From an uncultured Eubacteriales bacterium (lineage in GTDB: Bacteria; Bacillota; Clostridia; Lachnospirales; Cellulosilyticaceae): 64,000 nucleotides of DNA. The DNA lies in NCBI GenBank assembly GCA_900551325.1, contig URVM01000015.1, positions 17,903-81,902 on the forward strand, in the 5' to 3' direction. Of the stretch, positions 1-7,826 are shown in pieces. The translations under genes were made by a program, and so were the position numbers. Each line of letters opens with the position of its first letter. Position 1 is the first letter of the stretch. The notes below the pieces were generated by a model. It made no database searches. It was not told where the DNA came from and saw nothing but the letters and a program-made list of their open reading frames with translations.

Positions 1-583
1 GTTCTGTATGGTCACGAGAAAGAGTTGGTTCACAAACTGTTACTGGGCTATTTGCATAAAGGCCAGCAAGTAATAGACAAGACTTGACTTGGGCACTAGC
101 AATAGGAGAATTATAGTGAATACCAGTAAGGGTGCTTGGAGATATAACAAGTGGACAGAAACTATTTTCATGACCACGAATATCTGCATGCATAGCCTGT
201 AGTGGTACCATAATACGATTCATTGGACGTTTTTGTATAGAAGCGTCTCCTGTTATAGTAGAAGTAAAGGACTGACCAGCTAAAATACCTGAAATAAGGC
301 GTACAGTTGTACCACTGTTACCACAGTCTAAAACTTCATCAGACTTAGTAAGGCCATGTAAACCTTTACCTTGAACTGATATATAATCAGGGCCAATTTT
401 AATAGGAATGCCTAACTGACGGAAGCACTGGATAGTTGAAAGACAGTCTGCACCCATAAGAAAGTTATAAATACGTGTTTCACCTTCAGCAATACTCCCA
501 AACATAATGCTACGATGAGAAATAGACTTATCACCTGGTATGGGAATGGTTCCCACAAGTGATGAGATAGGTTGTATAATCAT
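1..583 (-). CDS. aroA: 3-phosphoshikimate 1-carboxyvinyltransferase (EPSP synthase), C-terminal part off window
   Basis: Joins shikimate-3-phosphate and PEP in the sixth step of the shikimate pathway (cytosol). Reading the minus strand from an ATG at 581-583 gives about 194 residues with no stop before the window edge. The N-terminal PEP/S3P-binding motif GDKSISHRS is at residues 17-25 and DCGNSGTTVRL at about 86-96. A GDAS...KRPM stretch follows, as in the family. Usual length is about 430 residues, so roughly the N-terminal 45% is here. It lies 28 nt after tyrA with the RBS-like AAAAAGGAG between, so it is the third gene of an aroF-tyrA-aroA operon. Confidence 0.93.
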   Translation of the reverse strand, partial: MIIQPISSLVGTIPIPGDKSISHRSIMFGSIAEGETRIYNFLMGADCLSTIQCFRQLGIPIKIGPDYISVQGKGLHGLTKSDEVLDCGNSGTTVRLISGILAGQSFTSTITGDASIQKRPMNRIMVPLQAMHADIRGHENSFCPLVISPSTLTGIHYNSPIASAQVKSCLLLAGLYANSPVTVCEPTLSRDHTE

Positions 584-611
584 AACAAAACTCCTTTTTA
601 AAAATAAAGTA

Positions 612-1712
612 TTAAGAATGGACTATATAGTTATGCTTAGTTAAAAGTTGCTGTGCTTTTTGCATATCGCTTTTGTGGCCAAAGGCAATACGAAGCACGC
701 CACTTGAAAATTCTCTATGGTTAACGATACCAATATCTTTAATGTTAATACTATGAGAACTAAGGAGTGTTGCAATACAAGCAATAATACCAGGTTCATC
801 TTCTGCATCTACAAATATAGTATATATTTTAGCAATATCAGATTTGATACCATCTTGGAAGGAATCACGATAATCTCTAGCTGTTTCAAAGAACTGATAA
901 AGTTGATTTTCTTCATTATACTCAAGCATAGAATAAAAATCATTTAATGAATCTATAAATTTCTTCAGTGACCCCATTATATGAGCTTTATTAGATAAGC
1001 ATATATCTTGCCAAATTTTAGGGTTAGAAGAAGCAATACGTGTAATATCTTTAAAGCCACCAGCAGCTAGTGTGTGTAAAAGTTGTTCATCCCCATCACT
1101 GTCTTTTACTAAATGAACCAAATGACTTGCAATAATGTGAGGTAAGTGACTCACAGTTGCAGTAGCATAGTCGTGATAGTTAGGTTCAAGGACAATAGGA
1201 ATAGCACCTAAACGCTCTATCATTTTTTGCATAATAAATAAAATAAATTCAGGTGTTTCAGGAAGCGGGGTTAAAATATAATAAGCATTTTCAAATAAAT
1301 AACTAGTAGAGGCCATATAACCAGACTGTTCAGAACCAGTCATAGGATGACCACCTACAAAATAGCATTTCTTAGGGTGGTCAAGAAGAATCTTTGATAC
1401 TTGCTCTACAGTATCATGCTTAGTACTTCCAATGTCTGTTAATATGCAATCATTAGATACATAAGGAAGTAATTTAGATACAATTTCTTGGGTAGAAGAT
1501 ACAGGTGTACATATAAAGATTACATTACAATCAATAAATTCTTCCCCTATCTCGTTAGCAACTTGGTCAATTGCCCCATCTTCTAAAGCTTTATTACATG
1601 AAGTTAAATCTGTATCATGTCCTACAATATAACTGTTTTGGGCATGAACTTTTTTGAGTGTCTTGGCTATAGATCCCCCGATAAGTCCAAGACCGATAAT
1701 GCCAATACGCAT
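612..1712 (-). CDS. tyrA: Prephenate dehydrogenase with C-terminal ACT domain
   Basis: Oxidative decarboxylation of prephenate to 4-hydroxyphenylpyruvate, the tyrosine branch of aromatic synthesis. The 366-residue product starts with the NAD-binding Rossmann motif GLGLIGGSIAKTL. It has the TDIGSTK and GGHPMTGSEQSG motifs of the family (about residues 92-130) and a helical dimerisation domain with HLPH. The last ~75 residues (YTIFVDAEDEPGIIACIATLL) form an ACT domain, which in homologues senses tyrosine. The start codon abuts the aroF stop codon with no gap, so translation is probably coupled. The length is normal for ACT-containing Firmicute TyrA. Confidence 0.95.
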   Translation of the reverse strand: MRIGIIGLGLIGGSIAKTLKKVHAQNSYIVGHDTDLTSCNKALEDGAIDQVANEIGEEFIDCNVIFICTPVSSTQEIVSKLLPYVSNDCILTDIGSTKHDTVEQVSKILLDHPKKCYFVGGHPMTGSEQSGYMASTSYLFENAYYILTPLPETPEFILFIMQKMIERLGAIPIVLEPNYHDYATATVSHLPHIIASHLVHLVKDSDGDEQLLHTLAAGGFKDITRIASSNPKIWQDICLSNKAHIMGSLKKFIDSLNDFYSMLEYNEENQLYQFFETARDYRDSFQDGIKSDIAKIYTIFVDAEDEPGIIACIATLLSSHSINIKDIGIVNHREFSSGVLRIAFGHKSDMQKAQQLLTKHNYIVHS

Positions 1713-2726
1713 TTATAGTGTTCTACCCATAGCATGAGCAATTGGGCGAAGTTCATCCATTAGAACTTTAAAGTCATGGGGATCAAGAGACTGAGGGCCA
1801 TCTGATAAGGCTACCTTTGGATTTGGGTGTACTTCAATCATTAGACCGTCTGCACCAGCAGCAATAGCAGCTTTTGCAAGACTAGGAATATATGGACGTT
1901 TACCACAAGCATGACTTGGGTCTACAATAATTGGCAAGTGACTTTTAGCTTTAATAACAGGCACAGCACTAATATCTAAAGTATTACGTGTAGCTGTTTC
2001 AAAAGTACGAATACCACGTTCACAAAGGATAACATTTTGATTTCCTTCACTCATAATGTACTCGGCAGCATTTAGCCATTCATCAATGGTTGCTGATAAA
2101 CCACGTTTTAAAAGTACAGGAATATTTGTTTTACCTACTGCTTTTAAAAGTTCAAAGTTTTGCATATTTCTTGCACCAACTTGCAAGATATCTACGTATT
2201 TTATAGCTGTTTCTACAGCATGAATACTTGTTACTTCACAAACAACGCTAAGGCCAGTTTTTTCTCTAGCTTCTTGCATATATTTAAGACCTTCTTCTTC
2301 TAAACCTTGGAAAGAATAAGGTGAAGTACGTGGCTTATAAGCACCACCACGAAGGATCGTTCCACCTCCTTGTTTTACTGCATCAGCAGATTCAAGAAGT
2401 TGGTCACGACTTTCAATGGCACAAGGGCCAGCCATAACAATTAATTGTTTACCACCAACACTGCAGTTACCAAGTTTAACTTCAGTTGGTTCAGGATGAA
2501 ATTTAAGATTAGCTAATTTATAAGTCTCAGTTACAGGCACGATTTTATCTACTCCATTCAATGAACAAAGGCAGTCACTACTTAATAAAGTTTTATCTCC
2601 AACAACACCAATAATAGTTACAACAGAACCTTGTGAAACATGTGCCGATAAACCAGCACCCTCTATTTGTTTAACTGCGCTTTTAATATCATCTGGTGTT
2701 GCAGTATGTTTCATTACAATAATCAT
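1713..2726 (-). CDS. aroF: 3-deoxy-7-phosphoheptulonate synthase (DAHP synthase)
   Basis: Condenses PEP and erythrose-4-phosphate, the committed shikimate step. The 337 residues comprise an N-terminal ferredoxin-like regulatory domain of about 90 residues (MIIVMKHTATPDD...), then the TIM barrel with AGPCAIES, RGGAYKPRTSPYSFQG, LLKRG and DPSHACGKR. This is the Thermotoga/Bacillus-type short DAHPS. The ATG has a strong GGAGG eight bases upstream. It is first in an operon with tyrA and aroA behind a sigma-A-like promoter at 2772-2801. I see no T-box or attenuator, so feedback through the N-terminal domain is the likely control (inference). Confidence 0.95.
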   Translation of the reverse strand: MIIVMKHTATPDDIKSAVKQIEGAGLSAHVSQGSVVTIIGVVGDKTLLSSDCLCSLNGVDKIVPVTETYKLANLKFHPEPTEVKLGNCSVGGKQLIVMAGPCAIESRDQLLESADAVKQGGGTILRGGAYKPRTSPYSFQGLEEEGLKYMQEAREKTGLSVVCEVTSIHAVETAIKYVDILQVGARNMQNFELLKAVGKTNIPVLLKRGLSATIDEWLNAAEYIMSEGNQNVILCERGIRTFETATRNTLDISAVPVIKAKSHLPIIVDPSHACGKRPYIPSLAKAAIAAGADGLMIEVHPNPKVALSDGPQSLDPHDFKVLMDELRPIAHAMGRTL

Positions 2727-2771
2727 AGCACAAACCTCCTTTTATAACTCTATTTTATCTTTAATATGTGT

Positions 2772-2801
2772 ATTGTACAATGATAAAATCTTGCATGTCA
2801 A
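2772..2801 (-). promoter_or_regulatory. Sigma-A-type promoter of the aroF operon
   Basis: On the minus strand TTGACA (2801-2796) and TACAAT (2777-2772) are separated by 18 bp, about 45 nt upstream of the aroF start. Only one mismatch from consensus in the -10 box. Confidence 0.7.
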
Positions 2802-2826
2802 CGGTAGATAAGTTGCAAACAAAGGA

Positions 2827-2879
2827 AATACCTTGCATAAAAATACTTTTAAGAAAAAGTAATTTTTATACAAGGTATT
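2827..2879. repeat. Long imperfect inverted repeat between aroF promoter and sdpI
   Basis: Arms of about 24 bp (2827-2850 and 2855-2879) pair around a loop of about 4 nt, with a single bulge and one C/A difference. The ends read AATACCTTG and CAAGGTATT. It is not followed by a clear T-run on either strand, so it is a poor intrinsic terminator. It could be a small palindromic repeat unit or a factor-dependent terminator for the sdpRI pair. Confidence 0.55.
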
Positions 2880-2908
2880 AGTTGGGAGGAATTATAAGAT
2901 TTTATGTA

Positions 2909-2940
2909 ATATGCAAGTTTTAGATTTGAAACTTGCATAT
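2909..2940 (-). terminator. Perfect 12-bp hairpin at the sdpI stop codon
   Basis: Arms 2909-2920 (ATATGCAAGTTT) and 2929-2940 are perfectly complementary, with an 8-nt loop. The right arm touches the stop codon of the minus-strand SdpI-like gene. There is no uridine tract, so terminator function is uncertain. The core TTGCAT/ATGCAA recurs near 2791 and 2833. Confidence 0.45.
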
Positions 2941-3590
2941 TAATGTTTTTTAGCCATGTTTTTTCTGAAATATAGATAAGAGTAGACCATTGGTAGAATT
3001 AAACAACCAAAAGAAAGAAAAGTTAAAAAAGGAGCAGCAGAAACTGGTACAAATCCGATTAACATAAATAAGATGCCTGAAATGATAAAACAATAGCCAC
3101 CTACACGATGAGTAGCACGCCAATTATTTTCATCATTATATGTCCATGGTAGTTTAATACCAAAAGTATAGTTTTGTTTAATCTGTGGCATATAGTTTCC
3201 TATTACAATAAAGAGTATACCAACACCAAAAGGAACAATTTTGTTAATAGATAATTCTATACCAAGAGCAATACCTATGCTTACCCAGTGGAAAACAATA
3301 AAAAGGAGCATAAGAAAGATAATAAAAATATTATAGGCCTTACCATGTTTTAAGTAAGCATCACCTTTAGGGTCCATCTTTGGTACTACCTTTAAGAAGG
3401 CTAGCATAATAAGGGGCAAAATAGCTGTAAGAAGTACAAAGCTACGAGGACCATAGTTATCAGCTACACCAGTATAGTCAAAGTGAATAGGGACTTCATT
3501 AGGTAATCGTCCGTATAAATAAAGTGTAGCTATAATAGAAAGTATAGTAAGAACAATAATACTTTTAACAATAGGATTTTTAATTTTCAT
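2940..3590 (-). CDS. SdpI-family (DUF1648) membrane protein
   Basis: Integral membrane protein of 216 residues with about six hydrophobic segments. The N-terminal DUF1648 signature is PNEVPIHFDYTGVADNYGP (about 29-47). The SdpI signature FGIKLPWTYNDENNWRATHR lies at about 143-162. In Bacillus subtilis SdpI gives immunity to the SdpC toxin and sequesters the repressor SdpR. Here no toxin gene is visible nearby, so immunity or generic envelope defence is only inferred. The start overlaps the end of the ArsR gene by 11 nt, an sdpRI-like operon. Confidence 0.85.
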   Translation of the reverse strand: MKIKNPIVKSIIVLTILSIIATLYLYGRLPNEVPIHFDYTGVADNYGPRSFVLLTAILPLIMLAFLKVVPKMDPKGDAYLKHGKAYNIFIIFLMLLFIVFHWVSIGIALGIELSINKIVPFGVGILFIVIGNYMPQIKQNYTFGIKLPWTYNDENNWRATHRVGGYCFIISGILFMLIGFVPVSAAPFLTFLSFGCLILPMVYSYLYFRKNMAKKH

Positions 3591-3858
3591 GATCTGTATC
3601 CTCCTTATGAATTAAGTCAAAAAAGAATGTAAGGGCATCTTGAAGTGTTGTAGCATTTAAAGAATAAATCACATTTTGCCCTTGTTTTTCAGATACTACA
3701 AGACCTGCTTGCCTAAGTAAATTTAAATGGTGGCTAATAGATGGCTTAGTCATATCAAAATGTTCAGCGATTTCACCAGCAGAAAGGTCACCATTTTTTA
3801 GAAGTTGAATAATCCTCCGACGTGAAGGATCAGATAAAGCTTTAAAAAGATCATTCAT
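3580..3858 (-). CDS. ArsR/SmtB-family transcriptional regulator, SdpR-like autorepressor
   Basis: A 92-residue winged-helix repressor starting MNDLFKALSDPSRRRIIQLL, with the recognition segment MTKPSISHHLNLLRQAGLV. I chose the ATG at 3856-3858 because AGAGGT lies 6 nt upstream and the family usually starts exactly here. The longer reading back to 3966 adds an AT-rich, non-family N-terminus. No CxC or other metal-binding cysteines are visible, consistent with SdpR rather than a metal sensor. It overlaps the SdpI-like gene. The palindrome at 3927-3956 in its upstream region is the probable operator. Confidence 0.88.
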   Translation of the reverse strand: MNDLFKALSDPSRRRIIQLLKNGDLSAGEIAEHFDMTKPSISHHLNLLRQAGLVVSEKQGQNVIYSLNATTLQDALTFFFDLIHKEDTDHEN

Positions 3859-3926
3859 TGTATTACCTCTTTTTCTTAAATTATAAATATTAGTTGACAT
3901 GATGAAAAATAAGTTTATAATTTTAG

Positions 3927-3956
3927 TAATTAGATAAATATCTAAATATCTAATTA
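3927..3956. promoter_or_regulatory. Palindromic operator candidate for the ArsR/SdpR-like repressor
   Basis: Ten-bp arms TAATTAGATA (3927-3936) and TATCTAATTA (3947-3956) are perfectly inverted around 10 bp. The centre contains a further TATCTA, giving overlapping half-sites. It lies about 70 bp upstream of the repressor start, between it and the divergent ABC transporter. AT-rich inverted repeats of this kind are typical ArsR-family operators; binding here is inferred. Confidence 0.5.
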
Positions 3957-4086
3957 CATAATACATTTACATTAAAAAGAATGCAACCCTGTTTAGATAA
4001 AAAGTCTATATTAATAAACGTGTATATTAAAGTAGGGCAGTAAAAACAAGGATAATAAATGATATAAAGAGAGGGAAGTGAGTAGG

Positions 4087-4800
4087 ATGCTTAATATTAA
4101 TCATTTTTCAAAAACTTATAAAGGAGGCAAGAAGGCAGTAGATGACTTAACTTTAAAAGTTGAAAAAGGTGATCTGTATGGTTTTATTGGACATAATGGT
4201 GCAGGTAAAACAACTACTTTAAAAGCTGTAGTAGGAATACTAGACTTTGAAGAAGGAAGTATAGAAATAGATGGTATATCCATTGCTAAAGAACCTATTA
4301 AATGTAAGTCTAAATTGGCTTATATACCAGACAATCCAGATTTATATGAGCATTTAACAGGAATTCAATACTTAAGCTTTATAGCAGATATTTATGGTAT
4401 AGATAAGGAAACACGCAAAATGCGTATACAAAAGTATGGGGATTTACTTGAAATAACAAGTAACTTAGGTGATTTAATTTCTGCTTACTCTCATGGAATG
4501 AAACAAAAAATAGCTATTATAAGTGCACTTATACATGAACCTAAATTATTAATTTTAGATGAACCTTTTGTTGGGTTAGATCCAAAAGCAGCTCATACAT
4601 TAAAGCAGATTATGAAAGAGATGTGTGACAAGGGATGTGCTATATTTTTCTCTACCCATGTTTTAGAAGTAGCAGAAAAACTTTGCAATAAGATTGCTAT
4701 TATTAAAGGTGGAAAGTTAATTGTTAGTGGAAATACTCAAGAGGTTATAGGAAATCAGAGCCTAGAAGAATTATTTATGGAGTTGACAGAGCATGAATAA
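4087..4800 (+). CDS. ABC transporter ATP-binding protein
   Basis: Cytoplasmic ATPase subunit of an ABC-2 type exporter. Walker A GHNGAGKTT (about residues 35-43), signature SHGMKQKIAI, Walker B LLILDEPFVGLDP and the switch histidine in STHV are all intact. The ATG at 4087 is preferred (GAGGGA 10 nt upstream); a GTG at 4078 is possible and would add three residues. The 3' end overlaps the permease gene by 8 nt, so the two form one operon, divergent from sdpRI. The substrate cannot be read from sequence. Confidence 0.92.
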   Translation: MLNINHFSKTYKGGKKAVDDLTLKVEKGDLYGFIGHNGAGKTTTLKAVVGILDFEEGSIEIDGISIAKEPIKCKSKLAYIPDNPDLYEHLTGIQYLSFIADIYGIDKETRKMRIQKYGDLLEITSNLGDLISAYSHGMKQKIAIISALIHEPKLLILDEPFVGLDPKAAHTLKQIMKEMCDKGCAIFFSTHVLEVAEKLCNKIAIIKGGKLIVSGNTQEVIGNQSLEELFMELTEHE

Positions 4801-6409
4801 ATTATGGTATTTATTAAAAATTCAATTACTAGGGATTTTTGGTATTAACAAAATGCTTCATGAGCAAGATGAGAAGCAAAAGAGAAAAGCAGTAGGAATG
4901 GGACTTCTTTTTACCTTTGCAGCTATAATGTGTATAGTTGGATCTTTTATTTATAATTATGGTGTACTAATGAGTTTGGCCAGTTTGAAACTAGATGGTC
5001 TGTATATACCTCTTGTAGTAGTTGTAACCAGCTTCATTATATTATTTACTACCTTATATAAGGTGAATGGGCTACTCTTTGCATTTAAAGACTATGATAG
5101 AATGATGACTTTACCTATTAAAACAAGTTATATTGTAGCAAGTCGTATTATTTTACTATATATATTAAACTTTGCCTTTCTATGTATTGTAATGATTCCA
5201 GCTGGTATTATATATAGTCTAATGATACCAACGACTTCGTATTTTTGGATTAAGTATTTTATATCCTTTTTCTTTATTCCACTTATTCCAATCATTATAG
5301 GAGCAGTAGTAGGTAGCATCATTACGATGATTGCTTCAAGGTTTAAACATACAAGTCTTATAAGTACTTCCCTTTATATTATATTAATTTGTACATTCAT
5401 GGTATTCATGTCTACAGGTAATCAGAAAATGGCAACTACCTTTATGGATACAGAAGTTGTAGGTAAATTACTTCTAAAGTTTATCAATCATACTTATCCT
5501 TTAGCAATGCTTTACGGGGAAGGTGTATGTGGTGAGAATATATTGGCATTATTTATATTTATAGGTAACTCACTATTAGCATTTATTGTATTTGTAAGTT
5601 TATTAGGCATAAAGTTTAAGGCTATACATACAGCACTTACAACTACTAAGATAAGTAGTAACTACCAATTAGGTAAGCTAAAAGGTGATACACCTTTAAT
5701 GGCACTTTATAAAAAAGAAATAAGACGTTATTTTAGTTCAAGTATATATGTAATGAATACAAGTATAGGAAGTATTTTACTGCTTTTATTTACAGGAAGC
5801 TTATGCTTTGTAGACTTAAAGCAAATGGAGGACCTTTTAGAAATACCAGGACTTAGTTATTATGTAAGTCAATTTGCTCCTTTAGTTTTATCAGGTTTTA
5901 TTGTATTAATGACTACAACAGCTTCCACTATATCTTTAGAAGGAAAGAATTTATGGATCTTACAGTCTATACCTATTCCAGTAAAAACTATTTTCTTGAG
6001 TAAGTTAATGGTTCAACTTGTTATATCCGTACCTGCTATTATAGTAGGGGGTATTATAATGATTATTATCTTACCTACAACCTTTATACAAAGTATTATA
6101 ATTTTGGTACTTCCTCTTATTTACACTGTATTAGTTGGTATATTAGGACTCATTGCTAATCTAAAATACCCAAAGCTAGATTGGAATAATGAAGTAGAAG
6201 TAGTCAAACAAGGGATGGCAACTTTTATGAGTATGATAGGTGGTATATTGAGCCTTCTTATAGCAATAGGTGGTATGATTGTTATAAAAGGTTTAAATAA
6301 TGAAATGAAGATGGTCATTATCACTTTAATGATGGGAGTTATAACAACCCTTGCTTATAGCTATCTAAATACAAAAGGTGTGGAAGAATTTAAGAAAATT
6401 AAAGGATAA
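4793..6409 (+). CDS. ABC-2 type permease
   Basis: A 538-residue polytopic membrane protein with about twelve hydrophobic stretches in two bundles, separated by a soluble segment near residues 280-300 (TTTKISSNYQLGKLKGDTPLMALYKKEIRRYF). This is the layout of the large fused-type ABC-2 permeases of clostridia. It is translationally coupled to the ATPase by an 8-nt overlap. It is followed by an intrinsic terminator. Cargo is unknown; export of a peptide, lipid or drug is equally possible. Confidence 0.88.
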   Translation: MNKLWYLLKIQLLGIFGINKMLHEQDEKQKRKAVGMGLLFTFAAIMCIVGSFIYNYGVLMSLASLKLDGLYIPLVVVVTSFIILFTTLYKVNGLLFAFKDYDRMMTLPIKTSYIVASRIILLYILNFAFLCIVMIPAGIIYSLMIPTTSYFWIKYFISFFFIPLIPIIIGAVVGSIITMIASRFKHTSLISTSLYIILICTFMVFMSTGNQKMATTFMDTEVVGKLLLKFINHTYPLAMLYGEGVCGENILALFIFIGNSLLAFIVFVSLLGIKFKAIHTALTTTKISSNYQLGKLKGDTPLMALYKKEIRRYFSSSIYVMNTSIGSILLLLFTGSLCFVDLKQMEDLLEIPGLSYYVSQFAPLVLSGFIVLMTTTASTISLEGKNLWILQSIPIPVKTIFLSKLMVQLVISVPAIIVGGIIMIIILPTTFIQSIIILVLPLIYTVLVGILGLIANLKYPKLDWNNEVEVVKQGMATFMSMIGGILSLLIAIGGMIVIKGLNNEMKMVIITLMMGVITTLAYSYLNTKGVEEFKKIKG

Positions 6410-6418
6410 ATTTTAGAA

Positions 6419-6456
6419 GAGGCACTCGTTCTTTTTAGATAGAGTGTCTTTTTATT
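6419..6456 (+). terminator. Intrinsic terminator of the ABC exporter operon
   Basis: Stem AGGCACTC/GAGTGTCT (one G-U pair) with a 13-nt loop, followed by TTTTTATTTTAT. Confidence 0.8.
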
Positions 6457-6470
6457 TTATAAAACTAAAG

Positions 6471-6499
6471 TTGACATAATAGATAAAGTGGAATATAAT
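6471..6499 (+). promoter_or_regulatory. Consensus sigma-A promoter of the MBL-OhrR-nitroreductase operon
   Basis: TTGACA at 6471-6476 and TATAAT at 6494-6499 are both perfect consensus with an ideal 17-bp spacer. Start of transcription is expected near 6506. Confidence 0.85.
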
Positions 6500-6513
6500 C
6501 ATCGTACAAGATT

Positions 6514-6527
6514 AATCGTATACGATT
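6514..6527. promoter_or_regulatory. Perfect 14-bp palindrome, probable OhrR/MarR operator
   Basis: AATCGTATACGATT is its own reverse complement. It sits just after the expected transcription start and before the RBS of the first gene, where a bound repressor would block initiation or early elongation. Another ATCGTA lies at 6501. The operon encodes a MarR/OhrR regulator two genes on, so autorepression is the simplest reading. Confidence 0.6.
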
Positions 6528-6548
6528 TAAGTATTGGAGAATATAAAT

Positions 6549-7298
6549 ATGAAAATAATAGCATTAGAATTTTATAAAGATGGATATATGAAAGAGGAAT
6601 TGGCATTTGGAGGGTCAGTTCCAAAAGAAAAGATAGATCAATCTAAACGTTATGAATCAAGTTTACAAAATTATGTAATAGATACAGGAAAAGAAGTTAT
6701 ACTAGTGGATACGGGAGTACCAGTAGAAACACCAGATGCAGAGCCAAAGCCAGACCAATTGATATATACTGGCAAAAAAGTTAATCATTTTATAGATGCA
6801 TTAAAAAAAGCAGGATATGAGCCTAAAGATATAGATAAGGTTATAGTTACACATAAACATCCTGATCATACAGGAGAACTTAGATTATTCGAGCATTCTA
6901 AAATATATATATCAGAAATAGAAGCAGAAGCAATGAACTTAAATGGGAATAATATAATTAGAGTTAATTTTGAAGATGGACAATATAAAAATTTTAAATC
7001 TTGTAAAAAAATAACTGAAAATATAGTTATGCTACCTGCTTATGGACATACAAAAGGAAACTCTATAGTAGTAGCAGAAGTAGATGGACTACACTATATG
7101 TTTCATGGGGATGTAACTTATACAGATGAAGCACTTAGACAAAATGCCCTATCAGTAGTATTTGAAGATAAAGATTTAGCAAGAGAAACTTTAAATAAGG
7201 TTAGAGAATTTGTGAAAGAAAATCATACTGTGTATTTATCTACTCACACTCCAGAAGCTATAACTTCATTAAAAGAAAAGAAAGTAATGAAGTTATAG
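6549..7298 (+). CDS. MBL-fold metallo-hydrolase (AHL-lactonase-like)
   Basis: Zinc-dependent hydrolase of about 249 residues with the metal motif THKHPDHTGEL (HxHxDH), a later GHTKGN histidine, HGDVTY aspartate and a C-terminal STHTPE histidine. These are all the ligands expected of the lactonase-like MBL group. The ATG at 6549 is preferred because GGAGA lies 9 nt upstream; the upstream TTG at 6534 overlaps that RBS. It is first in an operon with an OhrR-type regulator and a nitroreductase, which suggests a detoxification role. The true substrate is unknown. Confidence 0.85.
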   Translation: MKIIALEFYKDGYMKEELAFGGSVPKEKIDQSKRYESSLQNYVIDTGKEVILVDTGVPVETPDAEPKPDQLIYTGKKVNHFIDALKKAGYEPKDIDKVIVTHKHPDHTGELRLFEHSKIYISEIEAEAMNLNGNNIIRVNFEDGQYKNFKSCKKITENIVMLPAYGHTKGNSIVVAEVDGLHYMFHGDVTYTDEALRQNALSVVFEDKDLARETLNKVREFVKENHTVYLSTHTPEAITSLKEKKVMKL

Positions 7299-7339
7299 TA
7301 AGTAAAATTGAATAACAGGCTAAAATAGGAGGATATACT

Positions 7340-7783
7340 GTGCATAATAATTTAAAACTAGAAAACCAGCTTTGTTTCAAGATATACTCCATATCAAAAA
7401 GTATAGTTAGAATATATGGACCATTATTAAAAGAAATAGATTTAACATATCCACAATATTTAACAATGATGGTACTATGGGAGCACAAAAAACTACCTTT
7501 TAAAGAGATAAGCTCAAATCTAAAGATGAAAACTGGTACTTTAACTCCTATTCTAGATAAATTAGAATCTAATGGATATTTAGAACGTATTAAAGATGAA
7601 AATGATGATAGAAAAGTATATATAGCTATTACACAAAAAGGATTAGAACTTGAAGATAGAGCTAAAGATATTCCGAAAAGAATAGTCAAGAGTCTTGATT
7701 TAAAAGAAGAGGAATATACCAAATATCTAAAGGAATTTAAAGATTTAGTAAGTAAATTAGATTGTATAGAAAAATACATATAA
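7340..7783 (+). CDS. MarR-family regulator, OhrR-type peroxide sensor
   Basis: A 147-residue winged-helix regulator starting at GTG with AGGAGGA 6 nt upstream. The N-terminus LENQLCFKIYSIS matches the OhrR sensing segment. Cys12 corresponds to the reactive Cys15 of B. subtilis OhrR, and Tyr26 and Tyr37 fall at the positions of its Tyr29 and Tyr40 (constant offset of 3). The helix-turn-helix (KTGTLTPILDKLESNGYL) and wing (DENDDRKVYIAITQKG) are intact. No ohr gene is adjacent, so the target may be its own operon through the palindrome at 6514-6527. It lies between an MBL hydrolase and a nitroreductase. Confidence 0.88.
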   Translation: MHNNLKLENQLCFKIYSISKSIVRIYGPLLKEIDLTYPQYLTMMVLWEHKKLPFKEISSNLKMKTGTLTPILDKLESNGYLERIKDENDDRKVYIAITQKGLELEDRAKDIPKRIVKSLDLKEEEYTKYLKEFKDLVSKLDCIEKYI

Positions 7784-7826
7784 CAATATACATTAGTATA
7801 TGTTATAAAAAAGAGGAGAGATTCAA

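Noticed and set aside
7258..7779. 173-residue antisense frame opposite the OhrR-like gene
   Set aside because: Ser/Leu-rich shadow with no initiation signal; the sense gene has full family motifs.
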